Source: Pseudomonadota bacterium
GTDB lineage: Bacteria; Pseudomonadota; Gammaproteobacteria; Steroidobacterales; Steroidobacteraceae
Direction: 5' to 3'
DNA length: 64,000 nucleotides
Assembly: GCA_026398735.1 (NCBI GenBank)
Contig: JAPLSH010000009.1
Location: forward strand, 62,001-126,000
In this document: positions 17,738 through 26,454 of the stretch, piece after piece
How the letters are laid out: each line of letters starts with the position of its first letter
Position numbering within the stretch: the stretch's first letter is position 1
Translations under genes and position numbers: made by a program
Notes under the pieces: generated by a model
Database searches by the model: none
What the model saw: only the letters and a program-made list of their open reading frames with translations
What the model was told of the DNA's origin: nothing

Positions 17738-20458
17738 TCAATGACGATAAGACAGTGTGACGCCCACTTCACGTGGGCGCACTGCCGTCTCGGTAACAAT
17801 CTGCGATGGCGAAGTGTTACCGATACCCAGCACCGTCGATTCGTTGGTGAGGTTGCTGGCAAACACCGATGCTTCGACAGTATTGAGCAAAATGCCCATG
17901 CGGGCATTGAGATTACGCGCCGCATCGCCCTGATAGACCACTGCCTGATAGCTGACCGTGCCAGGGCCGGTGGTACGCAGGTAATCGGTGGCGTACTGGT
18001 AATCGGCACGCACAAACGCCGGACGCTCTGCCAGCTTAAAGTCGTACTGCGCGCCCAGACTCAGCTGCCACTTAGGCGCGCCCAGCGTATCGCCCTCATA
18101 CACCAGCACCTGCGGGGTAACGCCCGCGGGAACGGTGGTGAGCACTGTTTCGGTGTACCGCGCATCGGTATAGGCCACCGCTGCCTGCAGGCTCAGCTGT
18201 GCCAAACGACCCGACACCTGCACATCAAAGCCCTTGCTGACTGCAGCGCCGGCGTTGTCTACGTAGGTATGGCCGCACTGCGTCAGGCGCTGGCTAATCT
18301 GCGGATTCTTCCAGTCGATATAGAACGCCGAGGTGTTGATCTGCATACCCAGGATGCGGTTCTTGGCACCGACCTCATAGCTGATGACTTTGTCAGACTT
18401 GAAGTCGAGCGGCGTGCTGGTGATACCCAGGGCCGCCAGCGTGGGGGCGCAGTTGCCCGGAGGGGCGGGCTGGTTTACACCACCGGGACGATAGCCGGTG
18501 CTGTAGGTCGCATACAGCAGATCACCCGGAGTGGCCTGCCAGGCTAAGCCCAGCTTGGGCGACACAGGCGTTTCACTCTGTTTGCCATCGACCACGTTGT
18601 AGTACGGGTCGCCCGGCTGATTGGGGAATGGATGGCCGGCAGTAGGTGAAGTAATGCGCGTCGGCGAGGCCGGCGTGCCCACAAAGCCCAGCGTATTGCC
18701 GAACACCGACCCACCGGTGTACTGCAGATAGCTGACATCCATCTTGGAATAGCGGATGCCGGCGGTGGCCTTGAGTGTGTCGGTAAGTTTGTAGCTGGCC
18801 TCACCAAAGGCTGCCAACTCGCGCTCCTTGGTGGTCTGGTCACGATACGAGTGATTGCCCGCCACGCCGACCGGCAGCGGAATGCCGTTACTGTCGACGT
18901 TGACGTTGCCCATAAACCACTCCTCGCCCACGCCGCGCAGGAAGATGGCGCTTTGCTCTTCGTTGCCCGGTTCGATCAGCCGCTGCTTATAGCTGGCATC
19001 GGTAAAAAACAAACCAGCCAGCCAATCGAAGCGGCCGCTGTCTGGCGTTGACTGCAAGCGCAACTCTTGGGTAATGGCGCGACGGCCAAACGAATAGTTG
19101 AGCGCGGTCTGCCGCTGCGGATAGCCCGGAATGAACAGCAGGGTAGGGCCGATACCGCCGCTGATGGCCGCACGACACACACCGTCATCGGTAATAGATG
19201 AGGTGGCTGCACCGGCGCAGCTGGTGCCCACTGAACCAGTGCGTACGAACTGCGAGTTGGTGGTGGTTGGCAGCACCTGCGCGCGATGCCCCAGGCCCGT
19301 ACCGGAGGTATAGCCCCAAGTGCGATCCGACAGATACGAGGTGACCGACTTGAGCGAACCAAAACCACCGAGCTTCAAGTCGAAGGTCAGTGACGGCAGC
19401 AAGGTTTCACCGGTACGAGGTGAAGTCAGCAGCTCGGCGGTGGTGGTGTTGGGGTAGTAACCCTGGAAGGTTTTGTACTTGCCGTAGTAGTTGTACGGCC
19501 CGAAAGTGCCACCGGCAAACACCGTATCGGGGAAGTCGTAAGCCACGCCGCTTTGCGTCGTGCCGCGATTGGTAAAGATGCCCGCTGCATAGGTGAGCTG
19601 CGGAATGTCGCGGTAGTACACGTCGTTGTTGTTGAAGTACTCGTGCGAGAAGTACACCGCAGGGGTGATCTGCACGGCATCACTGACATTAACGAGGAAC
19701 GTGACGCGACCGGCCTCGCCCTCACGCCAGTTGCTGTCTTTAGCAAACTCCTGACCCGTATAGAACGACACGTGGTCCAGATAACCGCCCTGACGACGCT
19801 TGAAATAGCTGGCACGCACGCCGACCTTATCGTCGATCAGCGGACCGCCCATCGCCATGCCCAACTCATAACCCGCGCTACCACCCGACAGCGTCGAGGC
19901 TTCAGCGCGAACGCTGGCACTCACATCTGTAAGACTGGGCGTCGGCGTAATAAAACGGATAGCGCCGCCTTGTGCAGAGCCGCCGTACAGCGTGCCCTGC
20001 GGACCGCGCAGCACCTCCACACGCCCCAGGTCATAGAGCATCGGGAAAGGCGAGCCGTTACCGGTCACAGCGCCGTTGGTATCGCGCTTTTGGATCGGCA
20101 CATCATCCAGATACACACCGGTGGTGGGCGAACCTAGCGTGGAACCGATGCCGCGGATGGAGATGGACGGGTTGCCCTCGCTGCCACCGCGCTTGAAGTT
20201 CAGTGACGGCACGCTGCGCGCCAGGTCCTGCACATCTTTGAGGCCTTGCTTCTCAATGGTCTCGGCAGTGACTGCCGTCATGGAGATGGCGACACGATTG
20301 ACCGTGGTGGACTGACGCGTCGCGGTGACTACGATCTCGCCCAACACATCATCGCTGCCAGCCTGCTGTGACCAAGCACTGACGGGCACCGCACTGAGCA
20401 CACTGCCCAGCGAAGCGATGGCGATAAGTTCCCGGCGAGTCTTCTTGCTGCCTTGCAT
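17738..20458 (-). CDS. TonB-dependent outer-membrane receptor
   Basis: A 906-residue receptor. It has a signal peptide (about 1-31), a TonB-box-like EIVVTAT near residue 41, and a plug domain with SISIRGIG, GVYLDDVPIQ and VEVLRGPQGTLYGGSAQGGAIRFIT. A long beta-barrel follows, ending in VGVTLSYRH. It imports an unknown ligand (siderophore, cobalamin, sugar or aromatic compound) using TonB energy. The sequence is of the Caulobacter/sphingomonad-like type common in oligotrophs. It lies between two paralogous secreted-protein genes, 38 bp after one and 17 bp before the other. The substrate cannot be read from the sequence. Confidence 0.93.
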   Translation of the reverse strand: MQGSKKTRRELIAIASLGSVLSAVPVSAWSQQAGSDDVLGEIVVTATRQSTTVNRVAISMTAVTAETIEKQGLKDVQDLARSVPSLNFKRGGSEGNPSISIRGIGSTLGSPTTGVYLDDVPIQKRDTNGAVTGNGSPFPMLYDLGRVEVLRGPQGTLYGGSAQGGAIRFITPTPSLTDVSASVRAEASTLSGGSAGYELGMAMGGPLIDDKVGVRASYFKRRQGGYLDHVSFYTGQEFAKDSNWREGEAGRVTFLVNVSDAVQITPAVYFSHEYFNNNDVYYRDIPQLTYAAGIFTNRGTTQSGVAYDFPDTVFAGGTFGPYNYYGKYKTFQGYYPNTTTAELLTSPRTGETLLPSLTFDLKLGGFGSLKSVTSYLSDRTWGYTSGTGLGHRAQVLPTTTNSQFVRTGSVGTSCAGAATSSITDDGVCRAAISGGIGPTLLFIPGYPQRQTALNYSFGRRAITQELRLQSTPDSGRFDWLAGLFFTDASYKQRLIEPGNEEQSAIFLRGVGEEWFMGNVNVDSNGIPLPVGVAGNHSYRDQTTKERELAAFGEASYKLTDTLKATAGIRYSKMDVSYLQYTGGSVFGNTLGFVGTPASPTRITSPTAGHPFPNQPGDPYYNVVDGKQSETPVSPKLGLAWQATPGDLLYATYSTGYRPGGVNQPAPPGNCAPTLAALGITSTPLDFKSDKVISYEVGAKNRILGMQINTSAFYIDWKNPQISQRLTQCGHTYVDNAGAAVSKGFDVQVSGRLAQLSLQAAVAYTDARYTETVLTTVPAGVTPQVLVYEGDTLGAPKWQLSLGAQYDFKLAERPAFVRADYQYATDYLRTTGPGTVSYQAVVYQGDAARNLNARMGILLNTVEASVFASNLTNESTVLGIGNTSPSQIVTETAVRPREVGVTLSYRH

Positions 20459-20496
20459 CCTGAACCCCCTGTGTAGTGGCTGCTACGCAGCCGCGA

Positions 20497-21258
20497 CTAT
20501 TTTTGTTGTGGCATGACCTGTTTGGTAACGCCGTTGACGCTGCGCTCGCGATTGTTTTCTTCACACACGTAATCGCTGATCGACCAATCACGGTGGCGTC
20601 GGTACAGACGCGTGGTGACATACGGCTTAGTGAAAGCCTTAGGGTCGATCATGGTGATCTCGGCCTCGAGCAGATCCGGCTCGCGCAAGCGCCAGCGCTC
20701 CCGCACGGTAAGTTGATCGCTGTGCGGCATGCCTGTGTTCTGCAGCATGGTGTCGCCGCGCAGGGCCACGGTGTCCATCACCAGCGTCTGCCCTTCCCAA
20801 TGACCGATGGTGTGGCCGTTGTAAGAAACTTCCACGTCGTCCGGATGGCCGCGGCCATCAGCATGGATCTGCCGCACCTGGCTCATGTATTCATGGACCA
20901 TCGTGACGCGCTTGCCGCCCTGGGAAATCATGATTTCGAGCGGGTACGGGTTCCAGATGACGCGCGGCACACCCGGCCACAGGCAGGTGGCGGTGGGATC
21001 GTTGATGGGCTCGCCGCGCGCGTGCGCCTCGGTAACCTTGGCATAGCGCGCCGCATACTCGGGCGTATAGGGCGGCGCGGCCGGCTTGAACGAGTTCTTA
21101 CCGACCGGATCGACATTGAAAGTGCCGGCAAAGCGGTCGATATGAATGCCGCTGATGTTCTGCCATACACCCTCAAAATCGGGCAGGCGCGCTGCGCGGG
21201 CCGGCAGGGCCAACACCGCCGATGCGACGAACAAAGCCAGAAAACGCCGTGACAGCAT
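20497..21258 (-). CDS. Secreted protein of unknown function, first gene of the TonB-receptor cassette
   Basis: A 253-residue product with a clear signal peptide (MLSRRFLALFVASAVLALPARA). It shares ordered motifs with the gene at 16887-17720: FEGVWQN, DPTATCLWPGVPRV, YPLEIMI, QIHADGRG, VSYNGHTIGHWEGQTLVMDT, LRGDTMLQNTGMPHSDQLTVRER and IDPKAFTKPY. The function is unknown to me; I recall proteins of this type beside TonB receptors in sphingomonads and related oligotrophs. The ATG at 21258 is preferred over a TTG at 21276 because a G-run sits just upstream of it. It follows queA by 71 bp that carry a promoter-like sequence. Confidence 0.75.
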   Translation of the reverse strand: MLSRRFLALFVASAVLALPARAARLPDFEGVWQNISGIHIDRFAGTFNVDPVGKNSFKPAAPPYTPEYAARYAKVTEAHARGEPINDPTATCLWPGVPRVIWNPYPLEIMISQGGKRVTMVHEYMSQVRQIHADGRGHPDDVEVSYNGHTIGHWEGQTLVMDTVALRGDTMLQNTGMPHSDQLTVRERWRLREPDLLEAEITMIDPKAFTKPYVTTRLYRRHRDWSISDYVCEENNRERSVNGVTKQVMPQQK

Positions 21259-21281
21259 AAAACCCCCGTTGATCAAACACC

Positions 21282-21296
21282 GCGGTTACGAACCGC
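21282..21296. promoter_or_regulatory. Inverted repeat near the cassette start, possible operator
   Basis: GCGGTT ACG AACCGC is a perfect 6-bp inverted repeat with a 3-base centre. It lies just downstream of the predicted -10 of the cassette promoter, around or after +1. The position suits a repressor site, but the regulator is unknown. Confidence 0.35.
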
Positions 21297-21303
21297 CGCG
21301 TTC

Positions 21304-21333
21304 AGAATGACGGGCTGTTTCGTGAAGTGTCAA
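21304..21333 (-). promoter_or_regulatory. Candidate sigma-70 promoter of the TonB-receptor cassette
   Basis: A perfect TTGACA -35 box (21333-21328, overlapping the queA stop) is followed 17-18 bases later by TCATTC/CATTCT, a weak -10 match. The first cassette gene starts at 21258, leaving a leader of about 40 bases that holds an inverted repeat. Confidence 0.4.
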
Positions 21334-22367
21334 TCCGTCGTGTGCGCCGTTTCGCAGGGCAACACCAACATGGCGTCCCCATAACTGAAGAATCGGTAAC
21401 GCTGCTGCACGGCGTGGGCATAGGCCGCCAGCACCGCCTCGCGGCCGGCAAAGGCCGACACCAGCATCAGCAACGTGGACTCCGGCAGGTGAAAGTTGGT
21501 GACCAGTGCATCAACCACCCGGAACCGGTAACCGGGAGTAATAAACAGCCGTGTGTCCCCGCTACCAGCACACAAGCTGCCCCCCGCGGCAGCTGATTCG
21601 AGTGCACGCGCTACGGTAGTGCCAACGGCCACCACGCGTCCGCCGCGTGCACGGCACGCCGCGACAGCATCGAGCAGCGCCGCGTCGACGCTATAGCGCT
21701 CAGCATGCATGACGTGCTGCGCCAGGTCGTCCACACGCAGCGGCTGAAAAGTGCCTGCGCCCACATGCAGCGTGACGCGAGCGGTCGGCACACTGCGGTC
21801 TGCCAATGCCTGCACCAGCGCTTGGTCAAAATGCAGGCTAGCGGTGGGCGCGGCCACTGCGCCGGGCACGCGCGCAAACAGGCTTTGGTAGCGCTCGCGA
21901 TCGTTGTCGTCTGCGGTACGCGAGATATAGGGCGGCAGCGGCATCTGGCCCTGTGCCTCAAAAAACGCCATCACCTCGCACGGCAGTTCGATTTCCCACA
22001 GGTCTTCTTGCTTGCCGATGACCGTCACCGGGCCACCCGGCGTGGTGATCTGCAGACCTGACTGGATCGCCTTGCTGGCGCGCATCTGCACCAGAGCCCG
22101 GCGCTCGCCGATGGCACGCTCCAGAAACAGCTCGACGCGCCCGCCAGTGGGTTTGCTGCCAAACACGCGAGCAGGCACCACACGCGTGTCGTTGAACACC
22201 AGTAAATCGAGGGGACTCAGAAGCCCCGGCAGTTCGGTGAACTGCCGGTCCTGCAGCGCACCGCTGCTGCCGTCGAGCAGCAGCAACCGACTGGCCGAAC
22301 GCTCGGCCAGCGGGACCTGAGCGATCAGGTCCGGCGGCAATGTGAAGGTGAAGTCTGAGCGGCGCAC
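21330..22367 (-). CDS. queA: S-adenosylmethionine:tRNA ribosyltransferase-isomerase
   Basis: QueA adds the epoxycyclopentanediol part of queuosine to preQ1-tRNA. The 345-residue product carries LPPDLIAQVPLAERSASRLL, FNDTRVVPAR, VTLHVGAGTFQPLRVDD, HAERYSVD, GTTVARALESAA, TRLFITPGYRFRVVDALVTNFHLPESTLLMLVSAFAG and RFFSYGDAML, all strong QueA signatures. queA and tgt are usually adjacent; here three genes separate them. Confidence 0.97.
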   Translation of the reverse strand: MRRSDFTFTLPPDLIAQVPLAERSASRLLLLDGSSGALQDRQFTELPGLLSPLDLLVFNDTRVVPARVFGSKPTGGRVELFLERAIGERRALVQMRASKAIQSGLQITTPGGPVTVIGKQEDLWEIELPCEVMAFFEAQGQMPLPPYISRTADDNDRERYQSLFARVPGAVAAPTASLHFDQALVQALADRSVPTARVTLHVGAGTFQPLRVDDLAQHVMHAERYSVDAALLDAVAACRARGGRVVAVGTTVARALESAAAGGSLCAGSGDTRLFITPGYRFRVVDALVTNFHLPESTLLMLVSAFAGREAVLAAYAHAVQQRYRFFSYGDAMLVLPCETAHTTD

Positions 22368-22379
22368 GGGCCGCGGATG

Positions 22380-23036
22380 TTAGGGGGCCTTGGGGGCCGG
22401 AGCAACGTTGCCGTGCGGACCGCTGTGCTCGACGTTGATCTCGAGCATCTTGGGCGGCTCGGGCATCACCACGTCCACCGACAGCGGCTTGCGGTCGCGC
22501 ACCAGCTTCAAGGCGATCTTCTCGCCACCGGCGTAGCTGCCCAAAATGCGCCGCGCCTGCTCTGCCGTGGTGGGCTGACGACCGTCGATCGCGGTGATGA
22601 TGTCGCCGTCTTCAATCTTGAGTGACGCGTTGTCGGTGTGCACAACAAGCACGCCGGACTTGGCACCAAAATAGCTTCCCAGGCGCGGCGAGAGCGTAGC
22701 CAGTTCCAGACCCAGCGCGGGCTTACGCATCATCATCATCATCTGGCCCATACCGGGCGGACGGGGGCCGCCGGGCGCCATGCCAGCGACATCCTCGGTG
22801 AGCACCGCGCCCTGCGGGCCCATGGCATTGCGAATGATGCGACGGGTGACCACGCGCTCGTCGCCACCCTCGCCCGTGGCGGTAACGATGCGAATTTCAC
22901 GCGGCGGGCTGGAGCCATCGGCCGGCGCAGGAACCGTAATCACCATAGGGCCTTTAACGGCACCAGCCGGGGGAGTCTGGGCGTGCGCGGGCAGCGTTAG
23001 CAGCGCGGCAATCACGGGCAGAAAAACGTGCTTCAT
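22380..23036 (-). CDS. Exported PDZ-domain protein
   Basis: A 218-residue protein with a signal peptide (MKHVFLPVIAALLTLPAHAQ). A low-complexity region rich in Gly, Pro and Met (GGPRPPGMGQMMMMMRKPA) comes before a C-terminal PDZ domain (about residues 110-195: GLELATLSPRLGSYFGAKSGVLVVHTD through KIEDGDIITAIDGRQPTT). There is no protease domain, so it is probably a periplasmic adaptor or peptide-binding protein. The ATG at 23036 has GGAG about 8 bases upstream. It lies 12 bp upstream of queA on the same strand. I do not recognise a specific name. Confidence 0.75.
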   Translation of the reverse strand: MKHVFLPVIAALLTLPAHAQTPPAGAVKGPMVITVPAPADGSSPPREIRIVTATGEGGDERVVTRRIIRNAMGPQGAVLTEDVAGMAPGGPRPPGMGQMMMMMRKPALGLELATLSPRLGSYFGAKSGVLVVHTDNASLKIEDGDIITAIDGRQPTTAEQARRILGSYAGGEKIALKLVRDRKPLSVDVVMPEPPKMLEINVEHSGPHGNVAPAPKAP

Positions 23037-23155
23037 GGCAGGTGCTCCAAGTAATTTCGGCGAAGTAAACGTTAACAGGTCTAAAGCACTAGACATTGAA
23101 CGCAACGAAAGATTCCCGACAAGCACGGAAAGTGCTTAACATCTGCACCCTTCGC

Positions 23156-23242
23156 GCCGGTGTGGCGAAACTGGTAGACGCAGCAGACTCAAAATCTGCC
23201 ATGGGAAACCATGTGTCGGTTCGACTCCGACCACCGGCACCA
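23156..23242 (+). tRNA. tRNA-Leu (anticodon CAA), CCA encoded
   Basis: An 87-nt class II tRNA. The acceptor stem GCCGGTG pairs with CACCGGC, with A as discriminator and an encoded CCA. Anticodon stem GCAGA/TCTGC holds loop CTCAAAA, giving anticodon CAA for UUG codons. The long variable arm CATGG-GAAA-CCATG is diagnostic of tRNA-Leu or Ser; the T arm is GTCGG/CCGAC with TTCGACT. It lies alone between two minus-strand genes. No integrase or direct repeat is seen beside it. Confidence 0.95.
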
Positions 23243-23258
23243 CCTTAATGGTGGTCCC

Positions 23259-25412
23259 TCAACCCGGCGCCAGCAGCTCCTGTAGCTCGGCTTCCTCGCA
23301 GGCCTCAAGCTCTTGGAGCAACAACTCAAGCGGCCCGGGTTTGCCAAAGTAGTGCCCTTGGCCGCGCTCCACGCCGATCTGGCGCAGCTTTTCGGCCTGC
23401 GCCGCGTCCTCAACAAACTCCGCCACAGTGTCCAGACGAAAAGCCTGGGCCAGCTGCGTCACGCCGCGGACGGCCGCTTCGGAACGCGGGTCGGTCAGCA
23501 GGTCCCGCACAAAAGTGCCATCGATCTTGATGCGGGTGACTGGCAGCGTGCGCAGATAAGCCAGCGAGTTGGCGCCGGTACCAAAGTCATCCAGCGCCAC
23601 GCCGCAACCGGCGTCCCGCAGCCGCTGCATCATCTGCGCCGCCCACTTCAGATCTGATACGGCCACCTGCTCGGTGACCTCTAGTGTGATCAATCGTGTC
23701 GGTAGGCGCACGCGTTTAACCTGCGCCACCACATGATCAATGAACGCGGGATCACACAGGGAACCGCCACAGATGTTGATGGAGAAGCCGACCCGCCGCC
23801 GACCCACCAGCAAGCGGTGTGGCGTGAGCAGCTCTATGGCTCGATCAAACACATAGCGATCGATCTCCGGCAGCAGCTGATAGCGCTGCGCGGCATCAAT
23901 AAAATCTTTGGCTGAATGCACATTGCCCTGCGTATCACGCATGCGCAGCAGCAACTCGTAACTAACCGGCGCATCGGCTTCGTGTAACGAGACTATTTTT
24001 TGCCCGTACAGCAGCATCTCGCCGGTACGCAGTGCGGCACGCAGATCGGCCGCGGCAAAGACTTCTTCGTGCCGGCGGATGATTAGCGAGTCTTCGGAGA
24101 CGTGCACCTCCGCGCGGCCTCGACCGCGCTCCTTGGCCAGTTTGAGCACCAGCTCGGCCGACACAAAGGCTTTGTCCAGATGAGTACTGAGATTGCGTGT
24201 CTCGGCAATGCCGCAACTGGCCGACAAGCCGCCGCCACTGACACCCGATAGCGGTAGTGCGGCCACCGCATCCATCAGTTTTTCGGCCAGTGAGTAGGCC
24301 GCGGACGCATCGGCCCAAGGCAACAGCACCGCAAAGCAACCGCCAAACAACCGCGCCACGCAGGCATCTGGCGCAACGTCTGCGGACTGTAGTACGCGGG
24401 CAACTTGCACGATCATCTGGTCGCCGGCCTCAAAGCCGTACAGTTCGTTGACCGATTGCAATCGATCCAAATCAAGCAACAACAAACTGCCCTTACCCAA
24501 CGGCTCGCGTTTGAGTTGCTCTTCCAGGCCCTGCCGGTTGAGCAAGCCGGTAGCACGATCAAAACCGGCCTCCAAACGCCGCGCCATGGCCGTAGCACCA
24601 AGGCCCAGCGACAACAGTTGCGTGACCGAGGGTTCAGCTGCAGTCAGTGGCGCAAGATAGGCCACCACAGCATCCACTTTGCCGTCGCAGCAATCCAGCG
24701 CCAGCACCCGCAGCCGGCAATGCGCAGCATGCGCACCGGTCTGCGAGGGATCGATCAACAGCGGACGCTGCAACGTGCCGCACAAGCCATCGAGTCGGTT
24801 AGCTAAATCTGCCACTTCCAGCGATACCGCCGGAGCGAGCCGGCTCAGCGACTGCCTACACAAAGTGATACCGCGCGCAGGCACCCTCAGCATCGCGTAT
24901 TGGCTGCCACTGGCAGCCAAGCCCGCATCAAGTAGCGACTCCAGCGTGCTGGCATCAGCCAACGTATCGGCATTGGCTATCAACGGCGACAGGAGCATTT
25001 GCTCAACTTCGTGTGCAGCCAATTCCACGTACTGCAACTCTTGGCTCATGCAGTCCAGGGCAGGTGTCAGACGCAACAACAGGTCAGCGATGGCCGCCGA
25101 CTCTGCGGCAGGCACTACCACTGCCATAGCACCGAGCAACTGCTGCGATGCAGACAACAAGGGCCGCAGAACCACCCAGTGCTGAGCGTCGAGCCGTTGG
25201 CTGATCAGCGCATCGTGCAACGGCACCGCGACTGCCCAGCCCGTGGCCTGCAGCAACGAATCCACAGAAAGGGGGGCACTGCCCCAGGCGGCAGTACGCT
25301 GCAGTTGCGGGCCGGCCAATACCAAGCCCAGCACCCGCGGGTCCAAGGCCTGCGCTAAGGCACCATAGCGATCACAAAAACCAATGCTGGCAAGAGGTGT
25401 AGCTGCGGTCAT
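23259..25412 (-). CDS. GGDEF/EAL protein: degenerate cyclase domain, intact-looking c-di-GMP phosphodiesterase
   Basis: A 717-residue cytoplasmic signalling protein. The N-terminal ~270 residues look like a sensory region without clear motifs, possibly GAF-like. The GGDEF domain follows, but its signature reads FGGCF (about residues 356-360), so cyclase activity is unlikely. The EAL domain keeps the key residues: YELLLR, SINICGGS, LEVTEQ, LDDFGTG, IKIDGTF, VAEFVED and RGQGHYFGKP. The likely net role is c-di-GMP hydrolysis, perhaps with the GGDEF part as a GTP sensor as in other such hybrids. The ATG at 25412 gives MTAATPL; the frame is open further upstream without support. Confidence 0.88.
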   Translation of the reverse strand: MTAATPLASIGFCDRYGALAQALDPRVLGLVLAGPQLQRTAAWGSAPLSVDSLLQATGWAVAVPLHDALISQRLDAQHWVVLRPLLSASQQLLGAMAVVVPAAESAAIADLLLRLTPALDCMSQELQYVELAAHEVEQMLLSPLIANADTLADASTLESLLDAGLAASGSQYAMLRVPARGITLCRQSLSRLAPAVSLEVADLANRLDGLCGTLQRPLLIDPSQTGAHAAHCRLRVLALDCCDGKVDAVVAYLAPLTAAEPSVTQLLSLGLGATAMARRLEAGFDRATGLLNRQGLEEQLKREPLGKGSLLLLDLDRLQSVNELYGFEAGDQMIVQVARVLQSADVAPDACVARLFGGCFAVLLPWADASAAYSLAEKLMDAVAALPLSGVSGGGLSASCGIAETRNLSTHLDKAFVSAELVLKLAKERGRGRAEVHVSEDSLIIRRHEEVFAAADLRAALRTGEMLLYGQKIVSLHEADAPVSYELLLRMRDTQGNVHSAKDFIDAAQRYQLLPEIDRYVFDRAIELLTPHRLLVGRRRVGFSINICGGSLCDPAFIDHVVAQVKRVRLPTRLITLEVTEQVAVSDLKWAAQMMQRLRDAGCGVALDDFGTGANSLAYLRTLPVTRIKIDGTFVRDLLTDPRSEAAVRGVTQLAQAFRLDTVAEFVEDAAQAEKLRQIGVERGQGHYFGKPGPLELLLQELEACEEAELQELLAPG

Positions 25413-25491
25413 GCAGTCAGCATAAGTGGCAAGCCCTTGCCACCGGCGTGATCCAGGTCTCAGCGACTGAGCCACCTGCTAATCTCTGGAC

Positions 25492-26049
25492 ATGAGCAGC
25501 ATGCTTTTTTGCAGTCACTGCGGTGACCGCACCGTCATCCGTATCCCCGAGGGTGATCAATTGCCGCGGGTGCTGTGCGACACCTGCGGCACCATTCACT
25601 ATCAAAACCCGCGCGTGGTGGTGGGCTGTGTGCCGCAAGCCGATGATGGCCGCATCTTGATCTGTCGCCGCGCCATCGAGCCGCGACTGGGCTACTGGAC
25701 CGTCCCCGCCGGCTTTATGGAAAACGGCGAATCCCTGGAACAGGGTGCGGCCCGCGAAACCCATGAAGAAGCCTTGGCACACGTACAAATCGGGTCATTG
25801 CTGGCGCTGATCAGCATTCCCGAGGCGCAGCAGGTGCATGTGTTTTTCCGCGGTCGGTTGCTCACGCCGGCACACAGCGCCGGCCCAGAGAGCTTGGAAA
25901 CGCTTTTGGTCGATGCAGCCGATATCCCGTGGGCTGATATAGCCTTTCAGTCCACGATCTATGCCCTAGAGCGGTTTCTGGAGGACCGGGCCGCCGGTCG
26001 CGACATCCCGCATGTCACCAGCCTGTCGCGCCGCCCCAGCAGTGACTGA
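25492..26049 (+). CDS. NUDIX hydrolase with N-terminal zinc ribbon
   Basis: A 185-residue protein. Residues 7-33 hold paired CxxC motifs (CSHCG and CDTCG), a zinc ribbon as in NudC-like and related Nudix proteins. The Nudix box starts at GFMENGE and continues through [11 protein letters not shown]. It has the catalytic REthEE core, but the usual Gly after EE is Leu, a mild deviation. The substrate is probably a nucleotide derivative such as ADP-ribose, NAD(H) or FAD; it cannot be fixed. It diverges from the GGDEF/EAL gene, 79 bp away. Confidence 0.85.
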   Translation: MSSMLFCSHCGDRTVIRIPEGDQLPRVLCDTCGTIHYQNPRVVVGCVPQADDGRILICRRAIEPRLGYWTVPAGFMENGESLEQGAARETHEEALAHVQIGSLLALISIPEAQQVHVFFRGRLLTPAHSAGPESLETLLVDAADIPWADIAFQSTIYALERFLEDRAAGRDIPHVTSLSRRPSSD

Positions 26050-26120
26050 CAGACGCGGTCATTTCACGTCCGCCGCGGGGTCATGGCACAATTGACCCCT
26101 ATCGAATCAGAGGGCTGCGC

Positions 26121-26444
26121 ATGACGTTTGTCGTCACCGAAAATTGCATCAAGTGCAAGTTCATGGACTGTGTCGAGGTGTGCCCGGTGGATTGCTTCCA
26201 CGAGGGCCCCAATTTCCTGGTCATCGACCCGGATGAATGCATAGATTGCACGCTGTGCGAGCCCGAGTGCCCGGCAGGGGCTATCTTCTCCGAAGACGAA
26301 GTGCCCGCCGGTCAGGACGATTTCCTGGAGATCAATGCACAGCTGGCCAAGAAATGGCCGGTCATCACCGAAAAGAAGCCCGCTCCGGCAGACGCCGAGG
26401 AGTGGAAAGACAAGCCCGGCAAGCGCGAGCTGCTGCAGCGCTAA
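26121..26444 (+). CDS. fdxA: Seven-iron ferredoxin FdxA
   Basis: A 107-residue low-potential electron carrier with [3Fe-4S] and [4Fe-4S] clusters. Cysteines are at 9, 12, 17, 21, 25, 40, 43, 46 and 50, in the Azotobacter ferredoxin I pattern ([10 protein letters not shown] and [17 protein letters not shown]). AGAGG lies about 8 bases before the ATG. It is a single-gene unit between a Nudix gene and convergent dsbC. Length is typical of FdxA. Confidence 0.95.
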   Translation: MTFVVTENCIKCKFMDCVEVCPVDCFHEGPNFLVIDPDECIDCTLCEPECPAGAIFSEDEVPAGQDDFLEINAQLAKKWPVITEKKPAPADAEEWKDKPGKRELLQR

Positions 26445-26454
26445 GGGCGCAAAG

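Noticed and set aside
23156-23242. tRNA-Leu as attachment site of an integrated element
   Set aside because: No integrase, no repeat of the tRNA 3' end and no foreign-looking genes are seen on either side.
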